Assembly: GCA_965223305.1 (NCBI GenBank)
Contig: CBDCWT010000088.1
Location: forward strand, 62,001 to 126,000
Reading direction: 5' to 3'
Source of the DNA: CBDCWT01 sp965223305
GTDB lineage: Bacteria > Planctomycetota > Planctomycetia > Pirellulales > Pirellulaceae
DNA length: 64,000 nucleotides
Shown here one piece after another: positions 58,315 through 64,000 of this stretch. The notes under the pieces are model-generated. The model had not been told where the DNA came from. It ran no database searches and saw only the letters and a list, made by a program, of their open reading frames with translations. Positions within the stretch are counted from its first letter, which is position 1, and each line of letters starts with the position of its first letter. A program made the position numbers and the translations under genes.

Positions 58315-59250
58315 TCACTGCCGCTTCATCTCGGTCTTCATCGTCAGATCCAATTCGCCAGGAATTTCCCCGGCCGGTCCGAGAAAGGTGATCGTTCCGC
58401 CGATGCGTACACTGTTTTCCTGAGTGACGATTCCACCCAGTTTTCGGTCAAAGAGGATCGTGCCGCCGGACTCTGTGACCGTCAAGTCACTCTCACTGAT
58501 CTTCAATAGCGAATCGTCGTCGACGACATAGTCAACGTCCAGCACTCGCACGGTGATCTTATCGAATTCCTGGCCGGTGGCGTTCTTGACGGTTCCTTGG
58601 TATTCGTACTGTGTGTTGAATTCGAGGTGTTGTCCAGCCTCCAACCGCACGTCGGAACTTCGCTCCCAAGTATCCCCCGCCGCAACGGGTGTCGCCGGCA
58701 ACAGGTCAACCTGGTTGTTGGCCTGCTCCTTCATGTATTCCTCGTCAAACTGCTTCGCGACAAGGCCTCGTATTCCTTCATCAAGTGCCTCGAGCGCCTC
58801 TTTCCCTCCCTCCACCGCAACAACTCGATTCGTCTTGTCGTGAACCATGGTCCAACTCGCGTCGGAGGTTGCCTTCAATATTTCCAGGAACATGTCGTAC
58901 TGAGTTCCAGGTGGCGGCGCGTCGGGTTGTTTGGAATCGAATTCCAACTCCACTCCCCCGGGCATGACTAACGAAGCTTGCAAGCCCGTTATTTTTTGCT
59001 GCACTCGGATCGTCCCATCCGCCGCTCGCTTGCCGTTCACGAATTCAATGGTGCGTGTCTGCTTAGAGCCAGTTTCCATGTCTCTGACTTGACCTCCAAC
59101 AGTGATCTTCAAGGTCTGTTGTGTATCGATCTTTACCACCACTGTTGACTTGGTGCCGTCGAGATACTTCTGCTGCAAGGTCACCTGAGCTCGGGCCGTG
59201 CTCGCAACGCCAACCAACAAGCAAAGGCTGAGTACCATGGTAGGTCGCAT
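58315..59250 (-). CDS. DUF6263-like exported protein
   Basis: About 311 residues with a signal peptide (MVLSLCLLVGVASTARA, cleavage near AQV). The mature protein is beta-rich: VTLQQKYLDGTKSTVVVKID, TLKITVGGQVRDMETGSKQT, IRVQQKITGLQASLVMPGGV, TWERSSDVRLEAGQHLEFNT, and ends GELDLTMKTEMKRQ. This is the pattern of the planctomycete DUF6263 family, of unknown function and probably periplasmic or surface. AGAGGAGA before the ATG at 59250 and the signal peptide favour this start over one 20 codons upstream. Confidence 0.75.
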   Translation of the reverse strand: MRPTMVLSLCLLVGVASTARAQVTLQQKYLDGTKSTVVVKIDTQQTLKITVGGQVRDMETGSKQTRTIEFVNGKRAADGTIRVQQKITGLQASLVMPGGVELEFDSKQPDAPPPGTQYDMFLEILKATSDASWTMVHDKTNRVVAVEGGKEALEALDEGIRGLVAKQFDEEYMKEQANNQVDLLPATPVAAGDTWERSSDVRLEAGQHLEFNTQYEYQGTVKNATGQEFDKITVRVLDVDYVVDDDSLLKISESDLTVTESGGTILFDRKLGGIVTQENSVRIGGTITFLGPAGEIPGELDLTMKTEMKRQ

Positions 59251-59456
59251 GCTGATCTCCTCTGTGTAGGGGAATAAAACGTCCAGACGTCTACCGTTGA
59301 TGATCTCCACCGACTGCTTTTCGTCGAAAAGGCATCCGGATTGGGAACGTCCTCGAGAATACTAGCCGACCACCGATTTTCAGGCCTGAGATGGCGGAAT
59401 CAGTGGTTGAACGACGCCCGAGATCTGAATTCTGTGGAGCCCTATTGTGTGCTACG

Positions 59457-61628
59457 ATGAGGACTATGTCGACGGACCATACCCAGCATCAGTCGCAGAC
59501 GGAGCTCGAGCGGGCCAAGGATCTCAGCCTCCGCGGCACCCGCCCACCGGTCGAACTGCCGGGCTACGAAACGGAACGATTGATCGGGCAGGGTGCCTTC
59601 GGGGAGGTTTGGGCTGGTCTCGACCGGAACACCGGTCGGCGAGTCGCTATCAAGTTCTACACGCAACGCTCGCGACTGGACTGGACGTTGCTGTCGCGTG
59701 AAGTGGAGAAGCTGGTCTTCCTCTCGGCCGACCGCTACGTCGTACAACTACTCGAAGTGGGTTGGGACTCCGACCCGCCGTATTACGTGATGGAGTATGT
59801 CGAGGGTGGCTCGCTCGAGGACTTGCTGAGAAATCAGGGGCCGCTGCCGGTCAGTCAAGCAGTGGAGATGTTCCGTGAGATTGCAACCGGATTGATGCAC
59901 GCGCACGGAAAAGGCGTGCTGCACTGCGATTTGAAACCAGCCAACATCTTGCTTGATCAAGACCTGCGTCCGCGGCTGGCCGATTTCGGTCAATCTCGCC
60001 TGTCACACGAGCAATCACCCGCTCTGGGCACACTCTTCTATATGGCACCGGAACAGGCTGACTTAGAAGCAGTGCCCGACGCGCGTTGGGACGTTTATGC
60101 AATCGGCGCTATCCTGTTTTGCATGCTGACCGGAGCGGCTCCCTATCAGACCCCGGCGGTGATCGAACAACTCGACACGGCAGGCAGCCTTCCCGAACGG
60201 CTGTCGCTGTACCGGCGTTCGATCAGGCAGGCGACATCGCCAACCGCGCATCGCAAAGTGGCTGGCGTCGACCGGTCGCTGGCCGACATCATGGACCGCT
60301 GCCTCACGTTCGAACCTCAACGCCGGTTCGCCAACGTCCAGGCGGTGATGGACGCGTTAAATCGACGCGACGAAATCCGCGTGCGCAATCCACTCGTTTT
60401 TCTCGGATTCGTCGGTCCGGCTCTGTTGCTGTTCATCATGGCGCTCTTCGGGTTGCGGGGCTACGATCGCGCAATGGGTGACTCGCGACAACTCAGCGTC
60501 GAGCGAGCGCATGACATGAGTGAACTGACCGCCGTCTATGCGGCTAGATCGATTCGACGCGATATCCAGCGCTACTATGAGCTGATCCAAGATGAAGCCG
60601 AATCGCCGGAGCTGCATGCGAAGTTTGCGCCGATCGCATCTTCGGAGATCGTCGGCGAACTGAACGAACGAAATCGGCAGCAGGAACCGATCGAGGAATT
60701 GAGGGCAGCGTTCATAGATGACCCTGCTCGGGTGGAACTGGACAGCTACCTAAAGCAGCGTCTCACTGACTCGAACAACGACGAGCAGGATCTGAAAGTG
60801 GCCAGTCTCCTAGCAGTCGACACCCAGGGCCGGATGCTTGGCGTCGCCTACGACCACTCCTTAAGGAGCGGATCCATTGGATGGAATTTTGCCTACCGCA
60901 CGTACTTCCACGGCGAATCCACTGATCTGGCCGCGGGTGTCGAAGCCAAACGGCAAATGTACGACGTCGAGCCGATAGCCAAGCCGCACTTCTCGGCGCC
61001 CTTTATCAGTACCACCAGCAAGGTATGGAAGGTCGCCATTTCCACACCAATATTCGAGCAAGGGGACCGCCAGGGCGACGTCGTGGGCGTTCTCGCGCTC
61101 ACCATCGACCTAGGTACCTTTCCGTACCCTCTGGCCGTGTTGATCGACGGCCGGCAAGGCGTCGTGCTGCAGCATCCGCTGTTGCGAGAACACGGGGGCG
61201 TGACAGACGAGTATGCCGTTTCTAGGGAAATGCTCGATGCTCTGCGGTCAAGCGACAACGAGCTGCAATACCGTTACCAGGACCCGCTAGCGACTGCACC
61301 CGGCGGCAAGGCATATGAGGGTAATTGGATCGCAGCAGTCGCCCATGTCGAGTTCCCCAACGCCAAGTCGAAGAACGAAGAGATGATCGTACTGGTTCAA
61401 CAGCGTTACGACGATGCGATCGAGCCTGTAAACGAGCTGGGGAGTACGCTCAAACGCGAAGGTCTGTGGGCACTCGGCGGTGTTGTCAGCGTAATCTTGG
61501 TGTTGTGGTACATCGTATTGCGGATGCTCAACGAGCCGCAGGCGGTACTGCAGCGGCGTGCAAACGGTGTCTCTCCACCTACCTCCAAGCAGTCGCCCAC
61601 GACGTTGCAAGCAACCCGTCGCGTTTAG
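59457..61628 (+). CDS. Membrane Ser/Thr protein kinase with extracytoplasmic Cache-like sensor
   Basis: About 723 residues. The kinase domain (about 36-300) has the glycine loop LIGQGAFGEVWAGL, the Lys in VAIKFY, the catalytic loop VLHCDLKPANILLD (HCD in place of HRD, so a non-RD kinase), ADFGQSR, and APEQADLEAVPDARWDVYAI. A membrane segment follows (NPLVFLGFVGPALLLFIMAL, about 322-341), then an external domain of about 320 residues resembling dCache sensors (FAYRTYFHGESTDLAAGVEA, KVWKVAISTPIFEQGDRQGD), and a second membrane segment (LWALGGVVSVILVLWYIVLR, about 670-689). ATG 59457 or 59466 is the likely start. The stop TAG lies in the target site of palindromic element copy 5. Confidence 0.9.
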   Translation: MRTMSTDHTQHQSQTELERAKDLSLRGTRPPVELPGYETERLIGQGAFGEVWAGLDRNTGRRVAIKFYTQRSRLDWTLLSREVEKLVFLSADRYVVQLLEVGWDSDPPYYVMEYVEGGSLEDLLRNQGPLPVSQAVEMFREIATGLMHAHGKGVLHCDLKPANILLDQDLRPRLADFGQSRLSHEQSPALGTLFYMAPEQADLEAVPDARWDVYAIGAILFCMLTGAAPYQTPAVIEQLDTAGSLPERLSLYRRSIRQATSPTAHRKVAGVDRSLADIMDRCLTFEPQRRFANVQAVMDALNRRDEIRVRNPLVFLGFVGPALLLFIMALFGLRGYDRAMGDSRQLSVERAHDMSELTAVYAARSIRRDIQRYYELIQDEAESPELHAKFAPIASSEIVGELNERNRQQEPIEELRAAFIDDPARVELDSYLKQRLTDSNNDEQDLKVASLLAVDTQGRMLGVAYDHSLRSGSIGWNFAYRTYFHGESTDLAAGVEAKRQMYDVEPIAKPHFSAPFISTTSKVWKVAISTPIFEQGDRQGDVVGVLALTIDLGTFPYPLAVLIDGRQGVVLQHPLLREHGGVTDEYAVSREMLDALRSSDNELQYRYQDPLATAPGGKAYEGNWIAAVAHVEFPNAKSKNEEMIVLVQQRYDDAIEPVNELGSTLKREGLWALGGVVSVILVLWYIVLRMLNEPQAVLQRRANGVSPPTSKQSPTTLQATRRV

Positions 61629-61802
61629 CCCGGATTATTGATGAAGATCGTCGCGAGAGGTTGTAAGTACGTTCGTGGCAAGGAAGGCGGGCAATTCTTC
61701 CGCAGGCGTATTGAAGCAATACGTCGAGGGAGAATTGTGAAGCATGACGAAGCCACGGATGGACTTACGGCCTCGCAGTAGATCGCTCATGAATAATTCG
61801 GG
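61629..61802 (-). mobile_element. Palindromic MITE-like repeat, copy 5 (174 bp)
   Basis: Orientation as copy 2: starts CCCGGATTATTGATGA, ends TCATGAATAATTCGGG. Flanks TTAG (61625-61628) and CTAG (61803-61806), both YTAR, three of four bases identical. The left flank contains the TAG stop of the kinase gene. Confidence 0.88.
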
Positions 61803-61825
61803 CTAGTGCCACTTTCAGGCTGACT

Positions 61826-62215
61826 TCAGCTCCGCCCGAACGGCTGCGGCAGTAGCTCCGTCAAGTCAGTCGTCGTTGTCAATCCGGTGTTGGCGTCCAC
61901 CAATAAGATCGGCAACGAGGTTGCGAATTCTGACAGCACTTGGCGGCACGCCCCGCACGGTGAAGCGCCGCCGGGGGAGGCGATCGCCAACAGCTCGAAG
62001 TGCTGCTCGCCGGAAGACAACGCGGCGAATATGGCCACCCGCTCCGCACAGATCGTCAATCCATACGATGCATTCTCGATGTTGCAGCCACTGAACACCT
62101 TACCACTCGCAGTGCTCAGCGCTGCACCCACGGAGAAATTCGAATACGGGGCGTACGCGCGGACGGCTGCTGAGATTGCTGCCTCGATCAGCTCCTGTCG
62201 TGATGCGGAAGGCAT
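61826..62215 (-). CDS. cdd: Cytidine deaminase
   Basis: A 129-residue homotetrameric-type cytidine deaminase that converts (deoxy)cytidine to (deoxy)uridine. The N-terminus YAPYSNFSVGAAL (21-33) is standard. The zinc and catalytic residues are GLTICAERVAIFAAL (Cys57, Glu59, in C-A-E) and SPCGACRQVLSEF (P-C-x2-C, Cys87 and Cys90). The frame continues upstream without a stop, but the ATG at 62215 has AGGAGT in front and gives the family length. It begins eight bases after the nucleoside phosphorylase stop, a common salvage pairing. Confidence 0.94.
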   Translation of the reverse strand: MPSASRQELIEAAISAAVRAYAPYSNFSVGAALSTASGKVFSGCNIENASYGLTICAERVAIFAALSSGEQHFELLAIASPGGASPCGACRQVLSEFATSLPILLVDANTGLTTTTDLTELLPQPFGRS

Positions 62216-62223
62216 AGAGACTC

Positions 62224-63519
62224 CTAACCTATACAGCGCTCTAATATCAAAGGTGACCGCTCTGGCGGCGAGTCGCCGAGTTGGACTGCGTCTTCGAGAT
62301 AGTGTTCGATGCGTGGATGGTCTGGAGGATGAGCGAAAACTCTTATCAGGAGCTGGCCCGGCTGAACCAAATCCCCCAACCGCACACACATCTCGATGCC
62401 CACCTGGTGATCGATCGCATCCCCGACCGTCTTGCGTCCACCGCCCATCTCGATGATCGCTCGACCAAGACGCTCGGTGTCCACAGCGACAACCCGTGCC
62501 CGACCGGTCTGCGCAGATCGCCCGTTCCGGGGCGCGTGGTCGGGGCCTTGTCAGATCACCTCCTTGAGCAGCCACCATCCTCTCGAAACGCTCATGGGCC
62601 TTCCCTGAGCCAAGCTGCTGCTGCAAACCGCTCGAGCGCCGCCTCCGGCGTGCCGACACGTCCGGTCGATAGCAATAACTGACTGGCAAGCTCCAAAGTC
62701 AGATCGCGTAAGTCGCTCGGGCCGCCGCCCCGCAACGTATCTAGCGCCTCGTCAACTTCAACCGTATTGCCGATCATCCTGCCCAGCGGCTGGTTCATGT
62801 CGGTCAGCAATGCGCTCGTGGGTACTCCCATTTGGTTGCCCGTCGCCACCAAAGACCGAGCGAGTTCGCGGCCTTGTGCCAGCGACTTCATGAAAGCACC
62901 GTTGCCAACTTTGACGTCGAGCACCAAGGCATCTAGTCCCTCCGCCAGTTTCTTGCTCATGATGCTGGCGGTGATCAGAGGAATGGAACTGACAGTAGCT
63001 GTCACGTCGCGGAGCGCGTACAGTTTGCGGTCGGCCGGAGCGATCTCCGGCGTAGCCCCGGTGATCACGCAGCCGACTTCCCGGGTCGTTGCTCCAATCT
63101 GCTCGATCGACAAATCGGTACGGAAGCCCGGAATTGCTTCCAGCTTGTCCAACGTGCCGGCCCGTAGGTCCTAAGCCGCGCCCCGAAATCATGGGCACCC
63201 ATAGCTCGCAACATGCCAGCAGCGGGGCGAGTATCAACGAGACCTTGTCGCCAATCCCTCCGGTGGAGTGTTTGTCGACAACAGGATGCGGAGCCGATGG
63301 CCACTGAAGTTGTTGGCCTGAGTCGAGCATCGCGCGGGTGAGCGCGGCGGTCTCCTCGGCCGACATCCCGCGGCAGTAGACCGCCATCGCCCAGGCGGCC
63401 ACCTGATAGTCGGGTAGATCGCCATCGGTTGTGCCCCGCACCAGGAACTCAATCTCGGCGTCGCTGAGCGGTTGACCATCACGTTTCTTGGCGATCAAGG
63501 AGACGGCGGTATGGCCCAT
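62224..63519 (-). pseudogene. Pyrimidine-nucleoside (thymidine) phosphorylase, three apparent +1 frameshifts
   Basis: The corrected protein (430 residues, normal length) is a thymidine/pyrimidine-nucleoside phosphorylase of the salvage pathway: AKKRDGQPLSDAEIEFLVRG, VDKHSTGGIGDKVSLILAPL (the family signature, near 78-97), TLDKLEAIPGFRTDL, ADRKLYALRDVTATVSSIPL (near 185-204), LDVKVGNGAFMKSL, and the C-terminal LGRAIIEMGGGRKTVGDAID. The frame slips near 63159-63160, 62596-62598 and 62511-62519; each is cured by removing one base. The conserved GLGHTGG segment reads GLGPTGG, a His-to-Pro change at 63166-63168. The gene is paired with cdd. Error or decay cannot be separated here. Confidence 0.82.
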
Positions 63520-63576
63520 CAGAACCCTCACCACAGCCTTGCGTAACGGACAACGGATGGCCCCTACCGGCAGGGG

Positions 63577-64000
63577 CTACCGATGCCGGTTCCACCACAT
63601 CGCCAACGGCGACGCAGCCAAGGAAAAACTAGGCGCCGCGGCGAGCAGCAGTAAGATCACGGCCAGCAGCGGCTCCTCGACCAGCTGCGGCCAAATGGGC
63701 TTCTCTGAAAGGTGCGAGATGATCCCGACCAGGAATCCCAGAGCAGCGACAGTGACGAGCTGGGCTAGCAAACAGCGTTTTACACTGATCAAGCCGAGCC
63801 GTACAGCAGCGATGTACACGAATGCCACGGCCGCCAGGGCGATGATCGCCGCACACCACCAACTCGCCCACATCACGGGTCCTCCGACGCCTGATGGTAA
63901 GAGACTGACACAGAACGGTGTCCAAAACGGGAACACGAAAACGAGCAGCAGGATGGCCATCAGCAGCCAGCTGCGCAACAAGAAAAGCGAAGCCGCCACG
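63577..64000 (-). CDS. Polytopic membrane protein, cut by the window edge
   Basis: At least 140 residues with four hydrophobic segments: LLMAILLLVFVFPFWTPFCV, WWCAAIIALAAVAFVYIAAV, LVTVAALGFLVGIISHL and LLAVILLLLAAAPSFSLAAS, and a basic end MWWNRHR. The frame is open to the right edge, so the N-terminus may lie outside. I do not recognise a family. It ends about 55 bases before the start region of the nucleoside phosphorylase, on the same strand, and could be cotranscribed. Confidence 0.6.
   Translation of the reverse strand, partial: VAASLFLLRSWLLMAILLLVFVFPFWTPFCVSLLPSGVGGPVMWASWWCAAIIALAAVAFVYIAAVRLGLISVKRCLLAQLVTVAALGFLVGIISHLSEKPIWPQLVEEPLLAVILLLLAAAPSFSLAASPLAMWWNRHR

Noticed and set aside
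1..64000. tRNA or rRNA genes
   Set aside because: No spacer showed the GTTCRANYC T-loop block with a matching acceptor stem, and no rRNA sequence was recognised; a covariance-model scan would be decisive.

Overview
The window reads as a chromosome segment of a planctomycete, most likely of the Pirellulales type. The clade-typical content includes a DUF1501 plus DUF1549/DUF1553 cytochrome pair, a DUF6268 outer-membrane protein, a DUF6263 protein, a polyacidic protein next to ileS, a Ser/Thr kinase with an exported sensor, many Tat or Sec signal peptides, and above all a PVM-type bacterial microcompartment (BMC) locus. Genes lie on both strands with short operons and repeat-rich spacers.

Layout. 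1-4200: universal stress protein (cut by the edge), DUF4404, DinB-like, cold-shock and unknown proteins. 4884-10779: a plus-strand run of a frameshifted Gfo/Idh/MocA oxidoreductase, ApbE flavin transferase, an exported FMN-binding protein and a NapH-NapG-like polyferredoxin fusion, together an extracytoplasmic electron-transfer module. 11591-30349: ceramidase-like hydrolase, Uma2 nuclease, DUF1501/DUF1549 pair, a possible cysteine peptidase, an SDR protein, class II photolyase, a beta-propeller cytochrome with a TlpA-like thioredoxin, and an M28 peptidase with two PDZ domains. 31250-39707: the minus-strand BMC operon. 40148-63519: housekeeping genes (purN, ileS, argJ, argC, ilvE, lolD, lolC/E-like, lysS, cdd, pyrimidine nucleoside phosphorylase) mixed with a glycosyltransferase, a Nudix hydrolase, membrane proteins and the kinase.

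The BMC operon runs from a DeoR-type regulator through PduL, two BMC-H proteins, acetate kinase, BMC-P, CoA-acylating aldehyde dehydrogenase, BMC-P, an RpiB-like unknown, a third BMC-P, a class II aldolase and a lactate/malate dehydrogenase-like enzyme. This is the known planctomycete set for splitting fuculose/rhamnulose-1-phosphate and processing lactaldehyde inside a shell. Four of its proteins carry an amphipathic helix that looks like an encapsulation peptide. Three TGARYGATTT direct repeats upstream are candidate operators.

The most novel signal is a 174-175 bp fully palindromic repeat present five times, flanked by YTAR tetranucleotides. In three cases it sits exactly at the stop codon of a neighbouring gene. 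It looks like a non-autonomous IS5-type MITE. Four further families of hairpin repeats fill most other spacers.

Four genes (Gfo/Idh, the RpiB-like protein, the third BMC-P and the nucleoside phosphorylase) are broken only by small apparent insertions, mostly in homopolymers. Removing them restores normal lengths, so sequence error is at least as likely as gene decay.
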